Assembly (NCBI RefSeq): GCF_003573695.1
Contig: NC_039362.1
Span: forward strand, 6,982,088-7,046,087
DNA from: Papaver somniferum
Taxonomy: Eukaryota; Streptophyta; Magnoliopsida; Ranunculales; Papaveraceae
Reading direction: 5' to 3'
Length of the DNA: 64,000 nucleotides
Positions 1 to 11,913 of this stretch are shown one piece after another (positions within the stretch are counted from its first letter, which is position 1; every line of letters begins with the position of its first letter). Made by a program: the position numbers and the translations under genes. The notes below the pieces were generated by a model that saw only the letters and a list, made by a program, of their open reading frames with translations, was not told where the DNA came from and searched no databases.

Positions 1-28
1 CTTTGAGGTATATTGGTTAACTCATCCT

Positions 29-3000
29 ATGTTTTTAACTTTAATGAAAACTTGGTGGGACTTTTTCACTTTTGATGGTAGTGCAGGTTTCATGCTTTGT
101 AAGAAGTTACAAGCTCTCAAAGACAAGTTAAAAATTTGGAGCAAGGAAGAATTTGGTCAAGTGGAAAGGAAGCTAGAAGATTTGGAGGATATTTTTACTC
201 AACTGTATGTAGAAGAAGATGCAAATAATGGTTTAACAGTAGCTCAATGGGATCAAAGATTGAATGCAAGAAAAGACTATTGTAACTTAGTCATTCTTGA
301 AGCTGAAAAATGGAGAAGCATGGCAAAAGTATAGAATATGAAAGGTATGGTAAAAACACAATTTTTTTTCACAAAATTGCTTCAGATAGGAGGATGAGAA
401 ATCACATAGCTAAGATTAAAGTGAATGGTCAGATGACAATGGATCAAGATGAAATAAAAGGTGGCATTGTTGATTATTTCAAGAATATCTTTCAAGATCA
501 ATCTTATTCTAGACCTCAAATGGATGATTTATTCTTTAAATCTATTCATTCCGATATGAGTGCTTGGAAAAAAAAAGGCACTTGGGCCATATGGATATCC
601 TATTGAATTCTACCAGACGACTTGGAGCATTATAAGAACTGAAGTTTTGAATGTTTTTAAAGAGCTACAGGAGAAAGGTTTATTGGATTGGAGGTTGAAA
701 AACACCTTTATTGCTCTTATTCCAAAGAAGAATGTAATCGAAGAAATCAAGGACTTGAGGCCTATAAGTCTTGTTAATGGTGTTTATAAAATTTTATCTA
801 AAGTTCTGGCAGAAAGATTCAAATGTTATTTCTCAGCAACAGTCAGCTTTCATCAAACAAAGACATATTTTGGATGGGGTTCTTATTGCTAATGAGTTAA
901 TTGACTCAAGAATTAAGAGTGGAGTTCCAGGTTTACTTTTTAAAATTGATTTTCAAGAGCAAAAAGGGAATCAGACAAGGTGATCCTTTGTCACCTTTCT
1001 TATTTTTAATTGTTGGAGAAGCTTTAACTGCAATGATGTAGAAAGCACAAGAAGATGGTTTTATTAATGGCTTTCAAGTCTCAAGTTCAGGTACAAAGGT
1101 TAGTCATCTTCAGTTTACTGATGACACCCTAATTTTTTGGATGCTTCTGTGGATCAAGTTAAGTTTCTTAGAATTCTCTTACTGTGTTTTGAATTACTCG
1201 CTGGTTTAAGGATTAAATTTGCAAAAAGCCATTTATTTGCAGTGGGTTATAATGGTGACATGAATGAGTTTACTTCTCTATTAGGCTGCTACAACTCAGT
1301 TCTGCCAACCATATATCCGGGGCTTCCTTTGGGTGATAAGTATAAAGGCATTCACAAGTGGGATATGATAATTGACAGGTTTAATGCAAAGCTTGCAGGG
1401 TGGAAAAAATCTTATCTTACAAGAGCTGGTAAAATTGCTCTTATTAATAGTGTTCTTTCAAGTCTACCTGTTTATTTTATGTCTCTATTTGATATGCCTA
1501 AATCAGTGGAGCTCAAACTGGAAAGAATAATATGAAATTTTTTGTGGAATGATAACAAAGGACAATGGAAGCTGCATTTGGTTAAATGGGATGTGATCTG
1601 TAGAAGGAAGACAAATGGAGGATTGGGAGTTAAAAAATTGAGAATTATGAATAATGCTCTTTTGGTTAAATGGTTATGGAGATTTGCAAATGAGTCTGAA
1701 GCTTTATGGAGGAGAATTGTTGAAGAAAAGTATGGTACCGATGGTTTAGATTGGCTTTCTAAGCAGCCAAAAGGCACATATGGTGTTTCTGTTTGGAGGG
1801 GTATTATGCAGAGAAAGGAATTCTTCTTATAGAATTTTAATTTCAAGGTTAACAATGGTCAGAAAACTAGATTCTGGGAAGATAGGTGGCTGCTGGATGA
1901 TGCTCTTTGTAATATTTTTCCTCATCTTTATGCAACAACAAGGTCTAAGTCTCAGTCTGTTGCTACTGTCTGCTTAGGTACTCTATCTGATCTTTTTGAA
2001 AATTTAAAACTCCCTAGAAGGTTATCAGTAGAAGCTAACGGAGAATTTGATATTATTCATGAAAGTCTGACAAACTTCAGTTTAAATCCAACAATGATGT
2101 AGAAAGCACAAGAAGATGGTTTTATTAATGGCTTTCAAGTCTCAAGTTCAGGTACAAAGGTTAGTCATCTTCAGTTTACTGATGACACCCTAATTTTTTG
2201 GATGCTTCTGTGGATCAAGTTAAGTTTCTTAGAATTCTCTTACTGTGTTTTGAATTACTCGCTGGTTTAAGGATTAATTTTGCAAAAAGCCATTTATTTG
2301 CAGTGGGTTATAATGGTGACATGAATGAGTTTACTTCTCTATTAGGCTGCTACAACTCAGTTCTGCCAACCATATATCTGGGGATTCCTTTGGGTGATAA
2401 GAATAAAGGCATTCACAAGTGGGATATGATAATTGACAGGTTTAATGCAAAGCTTTCAGGGTGGAAAAAATCTTATCTTACAAGAGCTGGTAAAATTGCT
2501 CTTATTAATAGTGTTCTTTCAAGTCTACCTGTTTATTTTATGTCTCTATTTGATATGCCTAAATCAGTGGAGCTCAAACTGGAAAGAATAATATGAAATT
2601 TTTTGTGGAATGATAACAAAGGACAATGGAAGCTGCATTTGGTTAAATGGGATGTGATCTGTAGAAGGAAGAGAAATGGAGGATTGGGAGTTAAAAAATT
2701 GAGAATTATGAATAATGCTCTTTTGGTTAAATGGTTATGGAGATTTGCAAATGAGTCTGAAGCTTTATGGAGGAGAATTGTTGAAGAAAAGTATGGTACT
2801 GATGGTTTAGATTGGTTTTTTAAGCAGTCAAAAGGCACATATGGTGTTTCTGTTTGGAGGGGTATTATGCAGAGAAAGGAACTCTTCTTACAAAATTTTA
2901 ATTTCAAGGTTAATAATGGTCAGAAAACTAGATTCTGGGAAGATAGGTGGCTGCTGGATGATGCCCTTTGTAATGTTTTTCCTCATCTTTATGCAGCAAT

Positions 3001-3778
3001 AAGGTCTAAGTCTCAGTATGTTGCTACTGTCTGCTCAGGTACTCTATCTGATCTTTTTGAAAATTTAAAACTCCTTAGAAGGTTATCAGTAGAAGCTAAT
3101 GGAGAATTTGATATTATTCATGAAAGTCTGACAAACTTCAGTTTAAATCCAAACTGTGAAGATATTTTCCAATGGGCTCTTACAGCAAAAAAGAAGTTTT
3201 CAGTAAAATCTTGATATAACAAGATACTGGCAACAGTTGAAGCTCCAAGTGAAGACATATTTCAATTTCTCTGACAGCAAAAATATCCTCCAAAAGTGGC
3301 TTTTTTCATTTGGTGTTTAAGTTACTTCAGATTTACTACTAGAGACTCTCTCATCCGTAAAGGTATTGCAACACCATCAACCTGTCTGTTCTGCAATAAT
3401 GATGAAACAACTCCTCATCTTTTCTTACAATGTGAGTTTGTAGTTGGTATATGGCAGAACTTTATGGGAAAATTGAATGTTTGTTTTACAATGCCACCTA
3501 CTGTTCCAGCAGCTCTCTTAGCTTGGCAACTGAATTTTGATACTGTGCAAAAGAAATTAATCCGGAATCTCTTAGCTGCTGCAATTCTTTGGTGTACCTG
3601 GAAGGAAAGAAATGAAAGGGTTTTCACAAACAAAGCTCACAATAAGGCTCATGTTATTCATATGGTAAAGTACAGCTTGTTTGAATGGGCTTTCGCTATA
3701 AAGAATTTGAAGATGTTTCTTTTAATTCAGTTGTTGAGAATTGGGTTAATGTATATTTCCCACCTTAGTCTGTTTTAG
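29..3778 (+). pseudogene. LINE ORF2 remnant (reverse transcriptase plus zf-RVT)
   Basis: Recognisable blocks in order: the LK-W-EEFG linker (29-334), NTIFFHKIASDRR (about 350-400), a degraded KAxGPxGxP motif (about 575-600), LIPKK and LRPISL (about 715-770), QSAFIKQRHILDGVLIANE (about 840-900), RQGDPLSPF (about 975), the catalytic F-T-D-D block (about 1112 and again about 2173), GIPLG and SYLTRAGKIALINSVLSSLP (about 2385-2530), and zf-RVT CLFCNNDETTPHLFLQC (about 3387-3440). Several frameshifts and stops are present. A TAG after LTAMM, a one-base shift after TLIF and a TGA after ERII occur in both duplicated copies, so the ORF was already dead before it was duplicated. It would have encoded the polymerase for target-primed reverse transcription. 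Confidence 0.9.
1031..3152 (+). repeat. 1,061-bp direct tandem duplication inside the LINE
   Basis: Copy 1 (1031-2091) and copy 2 (2092-3152) align at a constant offset of 1,061 bp, from caatgatgtagaaagc to gtttaaatcca. They differ by scattered substitutions and share the same inactivating lesions. Copy 1 has acquired an extra stop near 1830. The exact, indel-free offset indicates a single segmental tandem duplication within an inactive LINE. An assembly artefact is unlikely because the copies have diverged. Confidence 0.9.
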
Positions 3779-3921
3779 GTTTGTTTTTTTTTTTTTGGTT
3801 TTTAGACTTGCTTTGTCAAGTCTTTTTTCCCTTCTTTCTATATTCTTTTCTCCTAGGCGCTTCAAGCCTGTTGTACCCCTACTCTGATCAATAAAATTCT
3901 TTCTTTACTGATCAAAAAAAT

Positions 3922-5500
3922 ACTAAACGGATCGTCCTTTTAAACAAGACATAAACCGTGTAGATACATAAGAAATAGATCCTATCACTAGAGGAAAACA
4001 GGGATCCCATTTATGGGGATGCTTGTGTCTATATGGTTTTTCCTTGGTCCATTTGAACGGTCCGTGAAGAGTTTTATTTGAATTTTAATTTACTAGAGAA
4101 CCGAAAAATATCCGTTTGGATCTAATATTTGCAAAGCACGTTTAGGTAATAGACAGGAAAATGAAGGGCATACAAGAAAGAAGTACATGGACAGATGTTG
4201 GCACGAAAATCGAATACTTGATTAGCTTGACGCACCACGAATCCCCAATGAGACCAGGAAAAGACATCATAGTGTAGCTAACAGCGACAACACATCAAGT
4301 AAAAATAAAAAAGAGAGAGGAGTAAAATTACATACCCTCGAGTTAATTTGGTAAACCCAACCCGAGTTTAATACCGTTAACTTGGATTCTAGCACTGCTG
4401 CGAGCCTGCGAGTGCAGCAGTATTGTCTTTCAACGGTCTAAAAAGCTTCACCAGGTTTTTCCTCTCCTCCATACACGCTCACTTTTTACCACGTACACCC
4501 AAAAATAATACCAGTATAAAGCGCCCATTGTTATTCTCTGTCACAGTCATTTCTATATACAACCGACTGCCATATATTCTTTACGTAATAAGAAACAATG
4601 TGTTTTACTGGTTAGACCACGTCTTATGGTGGAATCCAATCTATTTCAAGTGTTGAAAAATCATGGAATGTCAAGTTTAATGGCTTCCAAGTTGGGATTT
4701 TTCACAGAAAATTCAAGCAAGGTTCCACCATTTCGTGGAAGGGTTCGTGGAATTCATCTGAACGCCAATAAGAATAGCGTTAAACGCTATTAAGAATAGT
4801 GTTTTTTTTTTGTCCGTAGATTTAGGATGAATTGTTGAAATCTAACGGTTGAGAAAAAACGCTATTCTTAATAGCGTTTTTTTAGCGCTATTAAGAATAA
4901 CGTTTTCACTATTCCACCACTACACTTGCGCTTATGTTATCCAAAAACAACTGTTATCTCAGGTATCATGGAGTATGTATGCATAACAAGTGATTTTTCG
5001 ACTTAATCAACCTGGAATTTTTTGGAAAACAATTTCTAAAATTTGAATGAAAGAAAAAAAAGTATGTGGTAGAGCAAAGTTTATATTTTGTATTTTATCT
5101 CCGAAAATTATCTCTAATGCTTTGCGGCTAGATTTGTATGTTAGGTTGTTTGGATACATATCCAGAATTCGTTTTTTGACTTCTGAAAACAAAAAACCAA
5201 TTTGAATATACAATTTCAAAATAATTTCTGAAAACAAAATATTATAATTTCCGACTTCTAGAAGCAGAAACATTTTCGTTTCTGTCATTCAAACACGCTG
5301 CTAGACTTCTGGTCACCAACCGGGCAGCACTAAAGATTGCGCATTGCTAATTGCTACAAGGAATGACCGTATTGTGCAAGCCTCAGCCATGTGGAAGATA
5401 CGTAAAACATACATAAGCTGGTACAGTAATATACCGACTGACTATACTGAGAAATGCAGCAGCACCAGCAATTAAGCAAAACCATTATTAAAAAATTGAA
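3922..5500. other. Intergenic region without a supported gene
   Basis: No convincing coding sequence. Short ORFs at 4423-4656 and 5007-5288 (minus) have no recognisable domain and lie in AT-rich sequence. A palindromic repeat cluster is at 4765-4902. The stretch 5140-5300 has weakly inverted ends (tgtttggat near 5149, attcaaaca near 5287) and could be an old MITE, but this is not secure. The rest probably includes distal upstream sequence of the PDCB gene. Confidence 0.5.
4765..4902. repeat. Cluster of CGCTATTAAGAATAG motifs in both orientations
   Basis: A 17-bp motif of the form CGCTATTAAGAATAGYG occurs at about 4785-4801 and 4885-4901, inverted at about 4860-4876, with a half copy at 4769-4781. 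Each motif is itself nearly palindromic, and the 4784 and 4860 copies can pair across a roughly 60-bp spacer. This fits a small foldback/MITE-like element, but no target-site duplication is clear. Confidence 0.6.
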
Positions 5501-5519
5501 GAGAAAACAAAAAACTAAG

Positions 5520-5807
5520 AAAAAGTACCCAGAAACAGACAGCCACCTACACCCCACCGTCTACATCTCATCAATCCTCTCAACATTACATATTGAGTAC
5601 TAGTAGTATTTCCAGTTACCTCCCTCTCATCCCCTTGCTTGCCCCTCCTCTTCTCACAAACCCCACTTCTCCTCTCATATCTCTCTCTTTCCCCTGTACC
5701 CAAAAACACTCATCTAGCTCTTTTTGGGGTTAGACTCAACTAACCCTTTCTTCATAGAAAATAAATATCTTCCTGTCTTTGGCTTTGAAATCTTGTTAGA
5801 GAACACC
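5520..5807 (+). promoter_or_regulatory. Pyrimidine-rich leader / proximal promoter of the PDCB gene
   Basis: The 300 bp before the PDCB start codon become strongly C/T-rich at about 5570-5705 (repeated tctc/cctc runs), a common feature of plant 5' UTRs and core promoters. No convincing TATA box was found, so the start site is not placed. The minus-strand ORFs reading through here are composition artefacts. Confidence 0.4.
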
Positions 5808-7695
5808 ATGTCTGTTGTTTTAGTTCTTCCACTGCTCATCATCTTGGCTTTCACTAGCCATTCAGCAGGTAATCTTCATATTCATCATCCCTCTTTTCTT
5901 TTCTTTTTCTTGTTTTCAGCTTAATCTTTACTTTTCAGTGGTTGATTTCTTGGAAAAACATGATTTTTGGATTTTTTTTTTTTTTTTTTGCTTTTTAAAT
6001 CTAAGTTCTTCTGACCCTCTGTTGTGAACTTCTGGGTTTTTCATCTACTATCCTGATGGGCTGATTTCTTCATTATTTTATTTTATTTTGATTTTTTTCT
6101 TTCTGAGCCAAGATTCAGACTTTCACCATGTTACAGAACATGGGTTTACTTATTTTTTATTTTTTTTGTTGTATTTGTTTATTATAATTTATGTTTTTCA
6201 TATCTTTATTTTTATGTGTGTGACAAAATTTGTTGATCTACTTTTATTTTTGATTTTGAAACACAGATGCTGTATGGTGTGCTTGCAGACCAGATCAAAG
6301 TGATGCAGTTCTTCAAAAGGCCATTGATTATGCTTGTGGAAATGGAGCTGATTGTTCAGCCATCAATCAAGGTGGAGCTTGTTACCAACCTAACACTGTG
6401 AGGGCTCATTGTTCTTACGCTGTTAACAGCTATTACCAAAAGAAAGGTGGAGCTCAGGGAAGCTGTGAATTTTCCGGCAGTGCAGCTGTTACTTCTACTG
6501 ACCCAAGTAAGTTCTCATCAAACTTTAATTACTTTATTTGGTAATTAATCTTCTAAAAGTAGTAGTAAAACAGCTGATCAAGATACTAATTGATTCTCCA
6601 TACTTTTCTTTGTTTGTCACAACAGGTCCTGGTGGTTCTTGTACATTTACTTCTGGGTAATTTCTTTGACCTTCTTTTTGTTGTTCTATTTCTATTGGGG
6701 TTTCTATGTTTAGGGTGTTTGAAGTGGATGGATAATTTGATACCTTATTTTGTTAGTGTAAATTGATGTGCAAAAGAAGTAAACCTTTATGGGGTTCAAT
6801 TTGTTTCGGCTACCGGCGTTTATGCAATATATTGGTTGCAGTTAGTTACAACACATGTTTACTAAAGTGGGTTTGCTGTTTGGACTCCATGTTTCTCATA
6901 TTGTTCTTATGACTTTGTTGCTTTCTCAAATTGAAAAGGGGTTTTCTTACTTTTCCTGCTTTGGGTTCTTTGTCGACATTCTTTTGTTTGGTGGAGTCAC
7001 TTAATGAGTAAATGGAATTTGATTCCCCAACTAGTAATAACATGTTTGCTTTAGTTATTTTCTATTGTGGAAGATACATTATTCGATAGTTTTGTTGTGC
7101 CTTCCATTATTATCAGTTCTTTTCCTTGTTTAGTTGATTATGGTTCTAGTAATACGTCTTATAGTCTTAGTAATATCTAGGACTTGTTTAATGACAGCAC
7201 TAGTAATGTTTAATATCTAGAAGACGTATAACAATTGAATTTTGCTTTCTTTCTCTTTTCGACACAAATGAATTTCCTTCTTTGTTATGAATGTTGGGGA
7301 TTTGGATGTCGATATTAATGTTGTTGTTTCAATTTGGATGCTTGTGTTACTGCAGAGGCGGCGGCGGAGGAGGAGGCGTGACTGTAAATCCTCCATCTAC
7401 AACATCACCACCAGGTTCAACGACACCAACAGGTGGATCTTCAACACCTGGTGGGTCAACCATGACACCAGGTTCAACCACCCCACCTGGGTCATCATCA
7501 TCCACATTTTCACCACCTGGAAGCCTCACAAATGGAAACGGCGGAATGATGGGAGGAGGATTTGGTACGGGTTTAGGTCCTTCAGGAACTGGTAGCATTG
7601 ATACTAGTGATGGCGGATTAGTCTTAAGAAACACTAATTACGTCTCTTTACTACTCACTGTTTGGTTCCCTGCCCTCCTATTCTTATGGGTTTGA
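5808..7695 (+). CDS. PDCB: Plasmodesmata callose-binding protein (X8/CBM43 domain, GPI-anchored)
   Basis: Four exons, 5808-5868, 6267-6506, 6626-6656 and 7356-7695, join in frame through GT-AG introns into a protein of about 223 residues. Residues 1-20 are a hydrophobic signal peptide (start MSVVLVLPLL, likely cleavage after SHSA). Residues 24-106 are an X8 domain beginning WCACRPDQ, with cysteines at about 25, 27, 44, 50, 59, 69, 87 and 106 in the family pattern. A low-complexity Gly/Ser/Thr/Pro linker follows, and the protein ends in a hydrophobic tail (VSLLLTVWFPALLFLWV) typical of a GPI-anchor signal. PDCB proteins bind callose at plasmodesmal necks and limit cell-to-cell transport. The very short first and third exons fit this family. 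All splice sites and the frame are intact, so it looks functional. Which paralogue it is cannot be decided here; a general X8-GPI protein is the alternative. Confidence 0.93.
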
Positions 7696-8160
7696 TGAAG
7701 ATGAACAAATTTGGTGGCACCGGCGAAGTAGATAAGAGAAGCACATCGTCTTTGTCCAGAGAGATGACATTTATTCTCCACTAGGGTTTTTCTACTTCTT
7801 TTTTTTTCTTTCTCTAGAGGAATGAAAGTTGGGTGTTGATTCTCCTTTTTGTGTGCGGCAATGAATTTGGATGGATGGTTGTCATTGTTGTGGGAGAAGA
7901 ACCTAATCTTTTCAGCCCTTCTTTTTTCTCTTATCTTTTTGGACATTTTCTTTCTCTTTTCCTCTTTTTGTATATCTAGAGAGGTGGTAGTAATTTATTA
8001 TTAAATTTTAATTATTATTCAGAGAGCTCTCAGCACCTTAAAAGATTTGATCGTATGTATTTTCATGTAGATGAATGCTCTAGTCTAGTTAAATACTGTT
8101 ATTTTCACCTTCACGGGGATTGATTTTTCTGTTTTGAATTCTGTTTGAAGGTAAAGTTGA
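7696..8160 (+). other. 3' UTR and downstream flank of the PDCB gene
   Basis: The sequence after the stop is T-rich and noncoding, and AT content rises around 7990-8030, where the transcript plausibly ends. No canonical AATAAA is present. The minus ORF at 7638-7946 has no recognisable domain. Confidence 0.4.
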
Positions 8161-9384
8161 TGAATGATTGAGCACCGAAAGAGGATGTGAACATGTTATC
8201 TTCACTAATTTAGGTGAAGTGGCGAGAAACACTATTCAGCTGTCGGTTTCTAGTTTCCGACAAGATTTAGAGGTTTATGGTAGCATAAAGACTAGTAGAA
8301 ATTACTGGTTAGTCCAGTCCTTGAAGACCCCGTTAATGTGTGGTCCAGCACACAAAAAAAAATTAATCGCTGACCAGATTTCTTATTTTTTCGTCCAGCA
8401 CACGTGCAACTGTACATAAACAGAATCAAATTCAAGCTTCTTTCTTTTCTTTCTTCATCTCAGATCCAAATTTCTCTCGCTTTCTCTGCTGCGTTTTTCT
8501 TCTCTCTCTCTACTGCTGCGTTTTTCTTGTCTCTCTGACAGTTTATCTCAGATTTGAATAAGGTATGTACTATAATCATCTTCCTCTGCTACTACACTAT
8601 TTTTTTTTCTTGAAATCATGATGAACAATTAGGTTAAACAATTTTTTATGATGTACATTGTTAAATTTCTTTATCAGTTCAGTTTACCATGATTTACATT
8701 GTTAAACTCAGTTTTCTTTCGTTTTTTAAGTAATTTTCTTGATCTGTTATTCGTATTTTTGAGATATGTTCTCTATTTAGACAGATTTATGTAGTAATAT
8801 TGCAATACAAATCGTCGTAAAACTGATTTTTATCTTCATCTTTGGAATACATAACAATGTATGAGTAGTACTGTCAATACAAGAACAGGACATACAACAT
8901 ACAAATATGTATTACTATGTTTATCCTACATTACATACCAATACGAGATAAACCTAATTGAAAATACATATTGCATACAATATGTTTATACATATCCATT
9001 TAGAGACTCAGTACATGTCAGTACATGTCAATATGTACTGCATACAACATGTCTATACATATCCATTTAAAGACTCAGTACATGTCAAAACATACTGCAT
9101 ATCCATTTCAGAGACTTAGTACATGTCAATAACATATTGATATGCAATACGTAGTACACTAAAAAGGTTTACAGACCAATATGTACGCATCATTCTCAAA
9201 GAAGTATCAGACAACATAGTAATATGTAGCATACAATTGATAGTTGATATGTGAGTATTGAAAATCCATTACATATGGAATCAGTATATGTTAAATTTTG
9301 GATCATTTATTACAGGGTCAAGAGAACATATTTTTAAACAGAGATTGCCTCAAGCGTCAAAAGATCATTTTTTTGGGGATTAAC
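8161..9384 (+). other. MULE1 leader, 5' UTR and first intron
   Basis: 8430-8562 is a C/T-rich leader resembling a 5' UTR. It is followed by gtatgtac (donor near 8563) and an AT-rich intron-like stretch ending in tattacag at about 9315. 18200-18800 upstream of MULE2 has the same arrangement. From 8858 to 9280 the sequence is dominated by variants of tacatgtcaatatgta. Confidence 0.5.
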
Positions 9385-10467
9385 ATGTCTGCCGCTGCTC
9401 AAGATTCATTGATTTCTTGTTACTGTCATGTATACCACAAGCAATTCCACTTTGGATATTTGGTTACAGATTTTTTTACTTTAGAAGATTTGAAGTTTGC
9501 TATCTGTAATACATGGAGCTGGTTGACTCTATTGACTATTGTTGTTAACTATGTTCGGAATGAAGTGATTGTTCCTGTTCTTGCTGATGTAATGCTCCAG
9601 AGTCTCGCTGCATTACATTTTGGAAAGAAATCTGCTTTCTTTGAATTGCAGCTGCATGTTATTACATCTGGCGGATCTAGTTCTATGCGTGCAGATGTTG
9701 ACAACAATGCAGACTTAGTTGTTAGTGCAAAGAACATTTATTTGAAAGATGGTAAAGAGGCTCCAAGTGCGCTTTTTTCAGATGGTTGGGAGCATATTTT
9801 TGAGGATAAAAAGAAACTATTCTATGGTGGTGTTAATGTTGTATGTGTAGTTTGTAAAAAATACTTTCTGAGAACTGGTCATAAGGTAAATAAGTTGATG
9901 AATGACCTAGAGAGATTCACCGCCGTATGCAGTGAGAAAGGTTTCCCATGGAAGCTTCATGCAACTTCCATTGGTAGTTCTATTGATGTTTTTAAGATAA
10001 ATAAATATGTCGGGAGGTACACCTGTGGTGGTGGTTATATTTTGAAGAATCCAACAGTTACTAGGAGGCTTATGAAAAATTTAATTCATGAGCGTGTGAG
10101 ACACAATCCTCTCATAAAGACAGCAGATATTGTAGACTATGTTAAAGTTGGAGGAGGGATCAATATAGAGTATCATCATGCATATCATGCACTTGAGTTG
10201 TCACATAAACAGATTTTTGGAGATGATGTCAGGTCGTACACTGATCTTGCGTGGTGGGTGAATGCAGTTAGGGAAACAAACCCTGGGTCCTATATTGATT
10301 TCGATTTCAATGATGCATCAAAGAGATTCAATAGACTGTTTATTTGATTTGGAGCTTGTAAAGAGGGCAATAGATTGTGTCGTCCAATGATATTCTTGGA
10401 TTTTACATTTCTTACTGGGACTTTCAAAGGATCTCTCATGGCGGCAACATGTATTAACGACAACCAA
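9385..10467 (+). pseudogene. MULE1 transposase, N-terminal exon
   Basis: Start MSAAAQDSLISCY at 9385 is chosen because it follows a splice acceptor and matches the MULE2 start (MSVASALAV). The product is the N-terminal DNA-binding part of a MuDR-type transposase: a first segment of about 130 residues, then the region with SDGWEHIFEDKKKLFYGGV and the conserved K-x-N-K-Y-V-G-R-Y-T-C zinc-binding block (about 10000-10030), then AWWVNAVRETNPGSY. An in-frame TGA at 10345-10347 interrupts it. Past the stop, the same frame carries the first catalytic-aspartate block (CRPMIFLDFTFLTGTFKG) up to a plausible donor at 10468. The next exon is not found downstream on this strand, so the gene is broken by rearrangement as well as by the stop. 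Confidence 0.85.
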
Positions 10468-10652
10468 GTTTACTGTTTTTTTCTTGTTCCTATGGAAGAT
10501 CTAGTTTAATATGCATTGTCTATTTGAATTTACTGTCAATAACAAAATGTGTTGTTAGTAACTTTTATATAGTAGATACTGATATTACATGTAGAGTTTG
10601 AGTATATCAATATGTAGTGGTATACTGACATGTAATATCAGCATGTAGTAGT
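10273..10652 (+). repeat. MULE1 inverted-repeat arm 1
   Basis: This 380-bp arm is about 97% identical, by eye, to the reverse complement of 12787-13166. It contains the end of transposase exon 1, the donor site and the start of the following intron. Confidence 0.92.
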
Positions 10653-10843
10653 TATCGTGAGTTATAATCAATAGCTATTAAACCTGTTCCTAACCACGAC
10701 CGGTATGTGTCTTTTAAACAATACTTTTTGATATTTTTTTTAAGGAAATGATATACAGGGTACATATTATGTTTAGTTACTATTCTTAGTTGTAATATCA
10801 GTATGTAGTATGTGCAAAGATGACACTACATATTATTTGTCAG

Positions 10844-11045
10844 GCCTGATGAGTATGAAGAAGACGATACCGTTCTTCCACCAGCTGTAATTAGGGCTCC
10901 ACCAGGTAGGAGAAAGGGAAAGCGTATTAAAAATACATTTGAGAATAACAGGAAATCTGCCAAGTGTTCAACCTGTAATTTGAAGACTCATCACAACAAG
11001 GAAACATGCACTCTTGTCCGTCAGTACGAGTATTATGAAGAATGA
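10844..11045 (+). pseudogene. MULE1 transposase, C-terminal zinc-knuckle exon
   Basis: The exon follows a tttgtcag acceptor and reads PDEYEEDDTVLPPAV, then APPGRRKGKRIKN, then a zinc knuckle of spacing C-x2-C-x5-H-x4-C (KCSTCNLKTHHNKETC), ending at TGA 11043-11045. MULE2 has the same knuckle near 56900. This is the normal C-terminus of plant MULE transposases. Here the central DDE and SWIM parts are missing between it and exon 1. Confidence 0.8.
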
Positions 11046-11455
11046 TTTTTGTAACAGGTATGCGTTTCAAACTTCAAAAGTAGAAAACTTTTATGTGTTG
11101 CTGTCTTCATTTCTTATTAAGTATATATTATGTGTTGACTTCTCTGTTTTTTTATCACAGGCTTTTGAACGTGCAGCAGAATGTGAAATGAAGTATACTA
11201 GTGACGCTACCATGTTTTCCACCAGCTATTATTTGAAAATTTCACCACGACAACTTTACTTTGCAAATGTTTTTCATTCGTCGGTACCAACTAATTTGCT
11301 TAAGAACAGTTTCTCTTTACAGTACAATCATTATAAGTGTATGAATTTACTGTTTTTGTTGGTTCTAAGAACTTTTTCGATTTCCAGTATGTAGTGATAT
11401 TTAGATTTCGAATAATGAATTGTGTTGTTAAGTTTCATTCACCATCTACGGGGGT

Positions 11456-11476
11456 CGAGGGGGCATCGCCCCCTCG
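11456..11476. other. Perfect GC-rich hairpin
   Basis: CGAGGGGGC and GCCCCCTCG form a 9-bp perfect stem around a 3-base loop, in otherwise AT-rich DNA about 400 bp after the transposase C-terminal exon. Function unknown; it may be an element-specific 3' structure. Confidence 0.7.
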
Positions 11477-11913
11477 TTATTCGTTATTTTTATATAGTAG
11501 TGTCAGTGAGTATCTATCACTGACATATAGTATTAGATACTGATATTACATGTCAGTATTATAGGTTAAAGCATCTCTATCACTGACAATACATACCAAT
11601 ATGTAGTGGTATACTTATATGTAGTTATGTATATGTACTGATCGTTTCCAGGCCTACTGAAAAATAACAATATATACATGTACTGATGGTTTTAAGTACA
11701 TATTTCTTTTATGAGAGGATTGGTTGGTAAATAGCATTTCTCTTTCACTGCACCTAATATCAGTATGTAGTGGAAACATATTGATAACTACTAGAAACGA
11801 TCAGTACATGTAGTGTAAATGCTGATAGAGATTCTATTTGGTAAACTTTAAAAGTATAGAAATTATATTAATTCAGATGGTAGAGATTATGTTTCTAAGG
11901 ATAAATGTTGTTC

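Larger units (their letters stand above)
1..3921 (+). mobile_element. LINE (L1-type non-LTR retrotransposon), 5'-truncated and dead
   Basis: The segment encodes, in broken frames, the linker after the endonuclease, the reverse transcriptase and the C-terminal zf-RVT region typical of plant L1 LINEs. The 3' end is T-rich, has AATAAAA near 3890 and finishes in a short A run near 3915-3921, as expected of a LINE tail. The endonuclease lies left of the window or is lost. The RT core has lost the block between KIDF and GIRQGDPLSP. No target-site duplication can be checked because the 5' end is outside the window. Confidence 0.9.

Noticed and set aside
5007..5288. 93-aa minus ORF upstream of PDCB
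   Set aside because: No domain or homology recognised; AT-rich intergenic DNA with possible MITE ends.
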